Notes under the pieces: model-generated
The model's input: the letters and a program-made list of their open reading frames with translations, nothing else
Databases searched by the model: none
Told to the model about the DNA's origin: nothing
Translations under genes and position numbers: made by a program
From: Planococcus ruber
GTDB taxonomy: Bacteria > Bacillota > Bacilli > Bacillales_A > Planococcaceae
Direction: 5' to 3'
Assembly: GCF_022819085.1 (NCBI RefSeq)
Contig: NZ_JALHAG010000001.1
Span: 641,395-705,394, forward strand
DNA length: 64,000 bases
Shown here: in pieces, positions 16,952 through 23,723 of the stretch
How the letters are laid out: the number at the start of each line of letters is the position of its first letter
Position numbering within the stretch: position 1 is the stretch's first letter

Positions 16952-17527
16952 ATGAAAAACGAACAGGATATTTTGCAAGCGATCGAAGCTGACGCGTGGA
17001 TGATGGCTGTATTGGAAGCGGCAAAGCGATTGGATCTGCCGGATTGGTGGATTTGCGCAGGCTTTGTCCGCACCAAACTCTGGGATGCGTTGCACGGCTT
17101 TAACGAACGGACGCCGCTTGGGGATATTGATGTGGTTTACTTTAATCCGGAAGCGGTGGATGAAGCGGAGGAAAAGCGCTATGAAGAAAAGCTTCATCAG
17201 CTGATGCCTGATTTGCCTTGGTCGGTGAAGAATGAGGCGAGGATGCAACGCATCAATGATCTTCCGCCATACGCTTCTTCTATCGATGCCATCTCAAAAT
17301 TTCCGGAAACCGCAACGGCACTTGCAGTTAAACTGGATGAACGGGGACAATTGATTTTAGCAGCTCCTTGCGGAATAAGTGATGCATTGAATTTAATCGT
17401 AAGGCCGACACCGCATTTCATTGAAAATAAAGAACTGGGAACGGTTTACGAAAATCGCCTGAAGACAAAGAACTGGCTTTTAAGATGGCCAAGATTAACG
17501 ATTTATCAGGTGAACCAAAACAGTTAG
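16952..17527 (+). CDS. Nucleotidyltransferase family protein (NTP_transf_6-like)
   Basis: A 191-residue protein of the YiaA/DUF925 nucleotidyltransferase-like family. It has the WWICAGFVRTKLWDALHGF segment and the paired-acid motif LGDIDVVYFN (about residues 56-65) expected to bind the metal, then a C-terminal IVRPTP segment. The reaction and acceptor are unknown for this family. It begins 6 bases after the peptidase E stop with a weak ribosome-binding site, suggesting translational coupling, and sits just before another GNAT gene. Confidence 0.75.
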   Translation: MKNEQDILQAIEADAWMMAVLEAAKRLDLPDWWICAGFVRTKLWDALHGFNERTPLGDIDVVYFNPEAVDEAEEKRYEEKLHQLMPDLPWSVKNEARMQRINDLPPYASSIDAISKFPETATALAVKLDERGQLILAAPCGISDALNLIVRPTPHFIENKELGTVYENRLKTKNWLLRWPRLTIYQVNQNS

Positions 17528-17543
17528 CGAAAGGACTATCACC

Positions 17544-18050
17544 ATGAAAATACAGACAGAAAGATTGGATTTCCGGCTCTATCGGGATGAAGATTTCGAA
17601 TTTCTTTATTCCATGCTGTCGGATCCTGACGTCGTCCGCTATATCGGCAACGGCAATACACGGACCCGTGAAGGCGCAGTGGAGTTTTTGTACTGGATTT
17701 ACCGCTCGTACCGGGAAGATCCGGATTTCGGGTTGCGCGTGCTTATCCGGAAAAGCGACGGGAAGCCGATTGGACATGCGGGGCTTGTCAGACAGACAGT
17801 CGAAGGGCAGCCGGAACTGGAAATCGGGTACTGGATCGCCAAGGAATTCTGGGGGCAAGGCTATGCAAAAGAAGCAGCGAATGGCCTCCGCTATTACGGC
17901 ACACATTACCTGGCGAAAAAACGCTTCATTTCCCTCATCCAACCCGGGAATATCGCTTCGCAAAAAGTAGCTGAATCGATCGGCATGGCATTGGAGAAAA
18001 AAATCGTCATGAATGAAAAAGAAGTATGGGTCTATGCATTGAAAGTTTAA
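17544..18050 (+). CDS. GNAT family N-acetyltransferase
   Basis: A 168-residue RimJ/RimL-type enzyme: start TERLDFRLYRDEDFEFL, acetyl-CoA loop EIGYWIAKEFWGQGYAKEA (about residues 93-111), and C-terminal NIASQKVAESIGMALEK. AAAGGA lies about 10 bases before the ATG. It is the last gene of the group starting at 15696. The acceptor is unknown. Confidence 0.85.
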   Translation: MKIQTERLDFRLYRDEDFEFLYSMLSDPDVVRYIGNGNTRTREGAVEFLYWIYRSYREDPDFGLRVLIRKSDGKPIGHAGLVRQTVEGQPELEIGYWIAKEFWGQGYAKEAANGLRYYGTHYLAKKRFISLIQPGNIASQKVAESIGMALEKKIVMNEKEVWVYALKV

Positions 18051-18109
18051 GGGTATTTTTCTGTAAAATTATGCTAATATTTGATTAACAATGAAAGGTG
18101 GAGATTGGA

Positions 18110-18169
18110 ATGAAACAGGCAAGATTAAGTAAAGGGCAATTAAAACGAGGAAAACAGCGAACCAGCTGA
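18110..18169 (+). CDS. Possible 19-residue leader peptide
   Basis: A short frame, MKQARLSKGQLKRGKQRTS, with seven basic residues and no acidic one. GGTGGAG lies 6 to 8 bases before its ATG, a good ribosome-binding site. It ends 49 bases before the methyltransferase start, and its stop abuts RNA hairpins that can mask that gene's ribosome-binding site. This is the layout of a translational attenuator. I do not recognise the peptide; it may be a leader or a tiny protein in its own right. Confidence 0.45.
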   Translation: MKQARLSKGQLKRGKQRTS

Positions 18170-18217
18170 AGAGTGGGGAATACTCTCGGTTTGGTCCAGC
18201 TAACAGGAGGAGTATTC
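18170..18217 (+). promoter_or_regulatory. Competing hairpins before the methyltransferase start
   Basis: GAATACTC (18178-18185) can pair with GAGTATTC (18210-18217), drawing part of the AGGAGGAG ribosome-binding site (18205-18212) into a stem. The same ACTC can instead pair with upstream AGAGT (18170-18174 with ACTCT 18182-18186), which frees the site. The upstream arm begins one base after the leader stop codon. Confidence 0.45.
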
Positions 18218-18218
18218 A

Positions 18219-18857
18219 ATGTTGAGTAAACAAGGTTTTGATTTATGGGCAGGGCAGTATGACGAAACAGTTCAGCAGAGTGAGGAAAATAATCAGTACC
18301 CGTTTGCCGGATACAAGGAAATTTTAAATGCCATCTATAACGAAATCAGAGAACGGGAAAATGCAGAGGTGCTGGATATCGGTTTCGGAACGGGGATATT
18401 GGCGAGCCGATTATATGAAAACGGCCACCGGATCGACGGCATCGATTTTTCATCGGAAATGATTGCCATTGCGAAAGCGAAAATGCCGTTCGCCAACTTG
18501 TTGGAATGGGACATCACGAAAGGTTTGCCGAACGAGCTGGCAGGCCGGAAATACGATGCGATTGTCAGCACTTACGCTTTGCATCACCTCTCGGATGAAC
18601 AAAAAGTCGACTTCCTCAAGAGCTTGCTGCCGCTGCTTTCGGCAGAAGGCAAAATCTATATCGGGGACATTGCGTTCCAAACCCGTGCGGACTTGGAGAA
18701 ATGCCGAAAAGACAGCGAGGGCTACTGGGATGAATCAGAGCATTACTTCGTCTACGAGGAAATAAAAAACAGTTTGGAAAACCTTTTCCAATGCGAGTTT
18801 TATCCGCTTTCGCATTGCGGCGGTGTCATTGTACTGGATCCAGAGGCGATTAGATGA
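18219..18857 (+). CDS. Class I SAM-dependent methyltransferase
   Basis: A 212-residue methyltransferase. Motif I is VLDIGFGTGILASRLYENG (about residues 48-66), followed by the acidic end of strand two (DGIDFSSEM), and motif III-IV DAIVSTYALHHL near residue 110. The fold is that of small-molecule methyltransferases, similar in outline to B. subtilis YrrT. The substrate cannot be read. A strong ribosome-binding site is partly within a hairpin, and a small ORF precedes it, suggesting control at translation. It overlaps the next gene by four bases. Confidence 0.85.
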   Translation: MLSKQGFDLWAGQYDETVQQSEENNQYPFAGYKEILNAIYNEIRERENAEVLDIGFGTGILASRLYENGHRIDGIDFSSEMIAIAKAKMPFANLLEWDITKGLPNELAGRKYDAIVSTYALHHLSDEQKVDFLKSLLPLLSAEGKIYIGDIAFQTRADLEKCRKDSEGYWDESEHYFVYEEIKNSLENLFQCEFYPLSHCGGVIVLDPEAIR

Positions 18858-19294
18858 AAACGGTGAAAATCGGACCGTGGACGGTGAAACTCGATACGGA
18901 AAAAACACGGGAATTCTATAAAACCCACCATCCAATTACCGAAGATTGCAGCTGCCATCACTGCGAGAATTACAGTTTGGCTGTGGACTCGTTTCCGGAA
19001 CAAGTGCAAACTCATTTTGAACGGCTCGGCATCGATCCGCAAAAAGAAGGCGAAGTTTTTGTAGGAGAAGATGACGGGAAGGATATGCTTCTTTATATGG
19101 GGTTTTACCACGTGGTCGGCGAATTGGTCGAAGGGCCAAAACAGGCAGTGGCTGAAGAAGATGGATTGAGATTCCATTTTTCAGATCAAACGGATTTAGT
19201 GCCGGAAGGATTTCCGGAACCGGTCCTGCAATGGGAATTTGAACTGGAAGTGCCTTGGCTTCTTGAGAAAGAGAAAAGGGATGCTTATGAATAA
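18854..19294 (+). CDS. Uncharacterised protein with a CxCHHC motif
   Basis: A 146-residue protein that I do not recognise. Its N-terminal third holds CSCHHCENY (about residues 33-41), three cysteines and two histidines in six positions, which could bind zinc. The rest is acidic and ends in a tryptophan-rich stretch (LQWEFELEVPWLLE). There is no membrane segment or signal peptide. It overlaps the methyltransferase (ATGA) and the following gene, so the three are translated together; a shared process is likely but not identified. Confidence 0.7.
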   Translation: MKTVKIGPWTVKLDTEKTREFYKTHHPITEDCSCHHCENYSLAVDSFPEQVQTHFERLGIDPQKEGEVFVGEDDGKDMLLYMGFYHVVGELVEGPKQAVAEEDGLRFHFSDQTDLVPEGFPEPVLQWEFELEVPWLLEKEKRDAYE

Positions 19295-20420
19295 AACGCG
19301 AATGGACAGCTTCACGTCCTTCATGGACAGCCATTTTTCGGATTTGACCTTGTTGCCTGCTTTATTTTATTCGTGGCCAACCGGGATTCGTTTTGAACTG
19401 GGCACTCACTGGAACAAAGGTTTAGGGTATGAAGGCAGTCCTTATCTTGAAAACGTTTATAGCCGGGCCATTCGTTTATTTGAAGCGGCCCACGCCGAAC
19501 AGGATGAATTGTACATCGTCACGCATCTCCCGGATTTTGGCGACTTGAAGCGAAACCGCAAAAAGCTTTTGATGACGCGCTATGTGAAAAAGAAATCGCT
19601 GCGTTACCGCTTGTTGCATCAAGAACGGCCGTACGTGATTCCGGAAGACAACGAAGAAGGACACCACAAAAGCCATTTTTTCGTTTTGCCGTGCCGGCGA
19701 AACGAGGTGGACTACCCGGGTTTATTGAAGGAATGCTGCAACGAAGATATGGGATTCAAAAAAACGGTCTACCAGGAGATCTTCATCGTCAATAAAACCC
19801 GGAAAACCGTTTTCCATGTGTATGACGACAGAGGGTGCGACTTGATTGCCGCGTCTGTAGAAGCGATCCGCCCGATGTATAAAGCTTTCAACGGCTGGAT
19901 ATTGGATTACGACCGCCTGAAAATCGATCAAGTTTTCAATGGAGGGAACACGATGAAGCCGGTAATGAAGAGAAGCGAATTGCAAAACAAAGAGGACATC
20001 TGGAATGCCGTAATCTCAGCTATCAGTAACATGGACTTTCCTTCCGGAGATCCGACCGCCGATGAACTTTCCATCCTTTTTCAGTATTATTCCGAGAATG
20101 AAAGCGGCGGGCATGAAATTTTGCTGAATTGGTGCAGTGAGTTGATTGAAGAGAAGGGCATTGATGCTTATCTTGAGAAACTCACCTTAATCTTGGAGAA
20201 AATTGGAGCGGGCGAATACGCAGCAATCGAGCAGCGCTACTTGAAGGACATCTGGCAGCTTTATAAAGAGCTGGAGCAAGACGAACGAAAAGAAGACGCT
20301 TTTCTGCAAGCTGTACAACAAGCCGATGGAGCTTACCAAGCGCTTGGAAAGCAGTTGGAGAACAAGATGGAAGCGTATTTTGTAGACATTTATCCGAAAT
20401 TGATTGATGTAGTAGAATGA
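19287..20420 (+). CDS. DUF3885-like protein fused to a DMP19/DUF4375-like domain
   Basis: About 377 residues with two parts. Residues 1-220 resemble DUF3885 (SFTSFMDSHF, RFELGT, YLENVYSRAIRLFEAA, then a YDDRGCDLIA segment). From about residue 223 comes a helical domain resembling DMP19/DUF4375 (LFQYYSENESGGHEILLNW). At the joint, GGAGGG (19941-19946) lies 6 bases before an in-frame ATG at 19953. So the second domain can also be made on its own, and the two may once have been separate genes. DUF3885 proteins often sit among polymorphic-toxin or immunity genes, but no toxin is seen here. Start ATG 19287 overlaps the previous stop. Confidence 0.7.
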   Translation: MNKTRMDSFTSFMDSHFSDLTLLPALFYSWPTGIRFELGTHWNKGLGYEGSPYLENVYSRAIRLFEAAHAEQDELYIVTHLPDFGDLKRNRKKLLMTRYVKKKSLRYRLLHQERPYVIPEDNEEGHHKSHFFVLPCRRNEVDYPGLLKECCNEDMGFKKTVYQEIFIVNKTRKTVFHVYDDRGCDLIAASVEAIRPMYKAFNGWILDYDRLKIDQVFNGGNTMKPVMKRSELQNKEDIWNAVISAISNMDFPSGDPTADELSILFQYYSENESGGHEILLNWCSELIEEKGIDAYLEKLTLILEKIGAGEYAAIEQRYLKDIWQLYKELEQDERKEDAFLQAVQQADGAYQALGKQLENKMEAYFVDIYPKLIDVVE

Positions 20421-20434
20421 TTCGCATAAAAGAG

Positions 20435-20466
20435 AGGCTGATTCTTAGATGAATCAGCCTTTTTTC
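20435..20466 (+). terminator. Intrinsic terminator
   Basis: AGGCTGATTC (20435-20444) pairs with GAATCAGCCT (20451-20460), then TTTTTTC. Closes the unit that ends at 20420. Confidence 0.9.
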
Positions 20467-20484
20467 TTTAGGTTTCTAGAGCGT

Positions 20485-20558
20485 GGAAAGTAAATTGGGT
20501 CGGAAGGATAGTATTTGTGCGCGAATGGACAGTATTTTGAGGTGAACGGACAGTATGT
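20485..20558. repeat. Degenerate tandem array with an exact 21-bp period
   Basis: GGAAAGTAAAT, GGATAGTATTT, GGACAGTATTT and GGACAGTATGT begin at 20485, 20506, 20527 and 20548. The core is conserved while the 10 bases between copies vary. It lies between convergent transcription units, just after a terminator. Confidence 0.8.
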
Positions 20559-20649
20559 GGCGTTTTAAGGCAAGTAAATGAAAATGCTGGATGCAAGAAA
20601 TAAAATAAAAGAAAATTTTTCCATTTTATGTCTTCCATTCTATCCTTAA

Positions 20650-20683
20650 AAAAGAAGCCCTGGAATAAAACACATTCCAGGGC
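20650..20683 (-). terminator. Intrinsic terminator of the sigma/anti-sigma operon
   Basis: On the minus strand GCCCTGGAAT pairs with ATTCCAGGGC (20657-20666 and 20674-20683), followed by TTCTTTTTT. Confidence 0.85.
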
Positions 20684-20691
20684 CCCATGTC

Positions 20692-22026
20692 CTATTCCCG
20701 CGGATTCTTCAATTCCACCTTCACATCGCCTTTGATGCGGTTTGGGTAGGCAAATAGCTCGAGACGCAACGGATTGGTGTAATCGGTCGTCCCGAATTCG
20801 ACCGTCCACTGGATTTCATTGTCCGGCGTCGACATCGATTCGGAGGATGGATAGAATCTTTTCCCTTCGGCGTCTTCAATCCCCGTCGTTAATCCGTATC
20901 GATGCGCTTCATCCTCAATTCCGGAAAGTGCGAAGATGGCTTCCTTTTGATCGGCTTTTTCCATTGAAAATCGCGCATCTTTCGGACCACTAATCAATTC
21001 CCCTTTTTCTGTATCAATGACTAAAAATGCTTCTTCGACCGGCAATGCCTGGACTGTATTGAATCGCAAATAAAGTTCGCCCGGCTGTTCAAAATAATTG
21101 CTTTGGAGCAGGTATGAAATGCTTCCTTCTGAGAGGTTTCCTGTAGAGGTGAAGCCGTTCAACATCGATCCCCATACATTTCCGTTTTCATCCTCCAGCC
21201 GCATGTCTTCGAACTGGAGGATCTTCATGGAGTTCGTTGGATCCAATGAAATATTGATCTCTGCACGAAGTGGGTGGATGATGACTTCTTCGATAATGAT
21301 TTTCTGCCCTTCAATTTCCGCCACTTCATCTAAAGCGAACACGAGACTCGGTTTGATATCTTCAGGGACGGTGAAAGGCACACTGAAGAGTACTTCTTCG
21401 CCGGAAACAGTTGCAGATAACTCGAAACCGAATGCCAAATCATCAAACACCATCGGGTCCTCAAAATAAAACTCGATGTGGTCGGTATACCGATTTGGCG
21501 ATTTTCCGTCATGGGGACCGCCAAGAGACATGCTATAAGGCGGAATCTCTTTCGTGTTTTTCAATCGCGCGTTCTTCACTTGAATGTCTTCGAGCGATTC
21601 AGAAGACTCGATTGTGTAATAAACGTTCATGCCCGATTCATCAAGAATGAGGCCGTCGATTGTCAACGTATGGTTGCCTTGCTGTTCGGACGCTCCAATT
21701 GCTTGGTAATAATCGTTTTTGAAAATGCCGCTGAGCCCTTTGTCCTGTTCGATCAACTCCACGAATTTCTCCAGGCCGGGAATAACAGCAACCGCGTTCG
21801 CAAAAGCGGGCGATACCCGAATGCTCGTAGCAAAAGCGAGGATCAGGACAGCCGCTGCAGCGAGAGTCCAAAGGGTGCGTTTCTTCCGAACTCGAGTCAA
21901 ACGCTTCTCGCGTTTTGCCCGTTCCATTCCTTGAAAGATCGCGGCGTCCGCCTGTTCCGAAGGGAGGGTCTCTGTATCCAATCGCTGTCTGAGCGATGCG
22001 AGCTTTTCTTCTTCTCTGTCATACAT
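20692..22026 (-). CDS. DUF4179-type anti-sigma factor
   Basis: A 444-residue membrane protein. Residues 1-50 are charged and cytoplasmic, one membrane helix follows (LWTLAAAAVLILAFATSI, about residues 50-67), and the remaining 370 residues lie outside the cell. The segment directly after the helix (FANAVAVIPGLEKFVELI) is characteristic of DUF4179 anti-sigma proteins; the far end resembles DUF5643. It overlaps the ECF sigma gene by eight bases. By analogy with such pairs it holds the sigma factor at the membrane until an envelope signal arrives. The signal is unknown. Confidence 0.85.
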   Translation of the reverse strand: MYDREEEKLASLRQRLDTETLPSEQADAAIFQGMERAKREKRLTRVRKKRTLWTLAAAAVLILAFATSIRVSPAFANAVAVIPGLEKFVELIEQDKGLSGIFKNDYYQAIGASEQQGNHTLTIDGLILDESGMNVYYTIESSESLEDIQVKNARLKNTKEIPPYSMSLGGPHDGKSPNRYTDHIEFYFEDPMVFDDLAFGFELSATVSGEEVLFSVPFTVPEDIKPSLVFALDEVAEIEGQKIIIEEVIIHPLRAEINISLDPTNSMKILQFEDMRLEDENGNVWGSMLNGFTSTGNLSEGSISYLLQSNYFEQPGELYLRFNTVQALPVEEAFLVIDTEKGELISGPKDARFSMEKADQKEAIFALSGIEDEAHRYGLTTGIEDAEGKRFYPSSESMSTPDNEIQWTVEFGTTDYTNPLRLELFAYPNRIKGDVKVELKNPRE

Positions 22027-22537
22027 GATCCATCTCTCCTTTGCCTTCGAAATGGCGGCGGAGGGTCCGAAGGGTTTTATGCAGGCGCGATTTCACCGTG
22101 CCTTCCGGGACCTTTTCCAACGCCGCAATGTCTTTGATTTTGACATCTTGGAAATACTTCAAATAAATCAATTGCTGCTCTTTTTCGTTCAGGGAAGCGA
22201 GGGCTTCAGCCAATTCCAATTGTTCGAAATTGCTGGTGGTGCTCGCTTCATTCGCCCGTCCATCCATGACGAGCCGTTTGTTCTTCTTCAATTGATCCTG
22301 GCAATAATTCATCATGATGCGGATCAGCCAGGTTTTTAAATAGGCGGGGTTCTTCACGGTATGAATTTTCATATATGCCCGGTAAGTCGTTTCTTGAAGC
22401 GCTTCAAGCGCGCTATGTTCATCTTTTAAAAAAGCGAATGCCGTGCGGAGCAATGCTTCTTTATGCAGCTGCATCAATGCAAGAAACGCTTCTTCGTCTC
22501 CTGCGATGGCCCGCTGGCTCATCTCAAGGCTGTCCAT
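22019..22537 (-). CDS. ECF-type RNA polymerase sigma factor
   Basis: A 172-residue group 4 sigma factor with region 2 (RTAFAFLKDEHSALEALQET, about residues 32-51) and region 4 (EKEQQLIYLKYFQDVKIKDI with VPEGTVKSRLHKTLRTLR, about 110-160). I start it at ATG 22537, which has AAAGGAGG 7 bases upstream; an upstream in-frame extension to 22582 would run through the -10 element of its promoter. It is co-transcribed with its anti-sigma factor and probably activates its own operon. Which known ECF group it belongs to is not certain; SigM/SigV-like is plausible. Confidence 0.9.
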   Translation of the reverse strand: MDSLEMSQRAIAGDEEAFLALMQLHKEALLRTAFAFLKDEHSALEALQETTYRAYMKIHTVKNPAYLKTWLIRIMMNYCQDQLKKNKRLVMDGRANEASTTSNFEQLELAEALASLNEKEQQLIYLKYFQDVKIKDIAALEKVPEGTVKSRLHKTLRTLRRHFEGKGEMDHV

Positions 22538-22566
22538 CAACCCGCCTCCTTTAGGCATCTTTACTA

Positions 22567-22594
22567 TTAGACTGTACACCAACTAAAAAGTTCA
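22567..22594 (-). promoter_or_regulatory. Candidate autoregulatory ECF promoter
   Basis: Read on the minus strand: TGAACTTTTT (22585-22594) and CAGTCTAA (22567-22574), with 15 bases between GAAC and CAGTC. The AAC and GTC cores are those of Bacillus ECF promoters. It lies 30 bases before the chosen sigma start codon. Confidence 0.55.
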
Positions 22595-22629
22595 TGGGAA
22601 AAATAAAAAACTTCACCAGAAACAGCTGT

Positions 22630-22659
22630 TTGTCAGACTATTGCCATTTCTGCTATAGT
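22630..22659 (+). promoter_or_regulatory. panB promoter
   Basis: -35 TTGTCA (22630-22635) and -10 TATAGT (22654-22659), spacer 18. A leader of about 180 bases follows before panB. Confidence 0.55.
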
Positions 22660-22667
22660 ACGAGTAA

Positions 22668-22731
22668 GGGCGGTATCATTGTTGAACTGCACCTGCAACA
22701 CCCATTTTCAACAAATGAATAGTTCTGCCTT
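22668..22731 (+). ncRNA. Candidate pan RNA motif in the panB leader
   Basis: GGCGG (22669-22673) pairs with CTGCC (22725-22729), and CATTGTTGAA (22677-22686) pairs with TTCAAC-A-AATG (22707-22717), leaving one bulged adenosine at 22713. A hairpin with bulged adenosines in the 5' UTR of panB is the published description of the pan motif in Firmicutes, including B. subtilis. I match it by position and shape, not by a covariance model. Confidence 0.5.
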
Positions 22732-22747
22732 GATCTTAAAATGACAG

Positions 22748-22816
22748 GGACGGAGAAAACCAAGTCACGTAAATTTCTGTCCGTCTGTCCATTTCCGGAT
22801 TAGACGGGCTTTTTTG
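22748..22816 (+). terminator. Attenuator in the panB leader
   Basis: CCGTCT (22781-22786) can pair with AGACGG (22802-22807), followed by GCTTTTTT: an intrinsic terminator upstream of panB. The same TCCGTC (22780-22785) can instead pair with GACGGA (22749-22754), which would prevent the terminator. This suggests ligand- or protein-controlled read-through. Confidence 0.55.
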
Positions 22817-22845
22817 TCGGGTTTTCCTCCCGGAAGGAGAGAAAA

Positions 22846-23682
22846 ATGAAAAACACTGCATCATTCAGCAAGATGAAAAAAGAAAACGAGAAAATCGCCA
22901 TGCTGACGGCGTATGATTATCCGTCTGCAAAACTGGCAGAAGAAGCCGGCGTCGATGTCATCTTAGTAGGGGATTCGCTCGGCATGGTCGTGCTTGGCTA
23001 TGATTCCACGGTAAAAGTGACAGTCGAAGACATGATCCATCACGGCAAAGCTGCACGCCGGGGCGCACCGGACACTTTCCTTGTCGTCGACATGCCGTTC
23101 GGTTCATTCCATGGCAGCTTGGACCGCACTCTTGAAAATGCTATCCGAATCTTTCAGGAGACTGGAGCAGAAGCTCTGAAACTGGAAGGTGCTGATGAAG
23201 TGATCGACGTCATCCGCTCATTGACGCGCACCGGAATCCCGGTCGTCGGCCATCTTGGGCTTCTGCCGCAGACCGCGGGCGTTTTGGGAGGCTATAAAGT
23301 ACAAGGGAAGACAGCGGACGCGGCACAGAAATTGATCGAAGATGCCAAAGCGTGCGAAGCAGCTGGCGCTTGCATGATCGTATTGGAGTGCATCCCGTAC
23401 CAATTGGCGCGCGAAGTCACGGCAGCGGTTACGATTCCGGTGATCGGCATTGGTGCCGGTGCCGATACGGATGGCCAAGTGCTCGTTTACCACGATACGT
23501 TGAAATACGGCTCGCACCATTTGCCGAAATTCGTCCGTTCCTATGCAGAAACCGGGGAAATCATGAAAAACGGTTTGACGGCTTATGTAGAAGAAGTGAA
23601 ATCTGGGGCCTTCCCGGCCGAAGAACACCGCTTCACCATGAAAGAAGAAGAGCTCCAGCAATTATATGGAGGAAAAGAATAA
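22846..23682 (+). CDS. panB: 3-methyl-2-oxobutanoate hydroxymethyltransferase
   Basis: A 278-residue PanB, which adds a hydroxymethyl group from methylene-tetrahydrofolate to ketoisovalerate, the first step of pantothenate synthesis. Family landmarks: [35 protein letters not shown] (metal site Asp), [18 protein letters not shown], and [18 protein letters not shown] near residue 205. Length is as usual (275-280). It stands alone here: panC and panD do not follow, and the next gene is convergent. Regulated by the leader just upstream. CGGAAGGAGA precedes the ATG. Confidence 0.96.
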   Translation: MKNTASFSKMKKENEKIAMLTAYDYPSAKLAEEAGVDVILVGDSLGMVVLGYDSTVKVTVEDMIHHGKAARRGAPDTFLVVDMPFGSFHGSLDRTLENAIRIFQETGAEALKLEGADEVIDVIRSLTRTGIPVVGHLGLLPQTAGVLGGYKVQGKTADAAQKLIEDAKACEAAGACMIVLECIPYQLAREVTAAVTIPVIGIGAGADTDGQVLVYHDTLKYGSHHLPKFVRSYAETGEIMKNGLTAYVEEVKSGAFPAEEHRFTMKEEELQQLYGGKE

Positions 23683-23684
23683 CA

Positions 23685-23718
23685 AAAAGCCCCGCTTGAA
23701 TTTCAAGCGGGGCTTTCG
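23685..23718. terminator. Bidirectional terminator between panB and the M23 peptidase
   Basis: AAAGCCCCGCTTGAA and its complement with a two-base centre near 23701; T-rich on both strands. Confidence 0.9.
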
Positions 23719-23723
23719 TTTTA

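Noticed and set aside
15696-18050. A resistance or toxin-antitoxin island, because of several GNAT genes in a row
   Set aside because: No antitoxin-type DNA-binding partner is present, the enzymes are RimJ/L-like, and base use matches the neighbours.
21478-22137. Plus-strand frame of 219 codons
   Set aside because: Lies opposite the anti-sigma and sigma genes; cysteine- and arginine-rich translation with no ribosome-binding site or family likeness.
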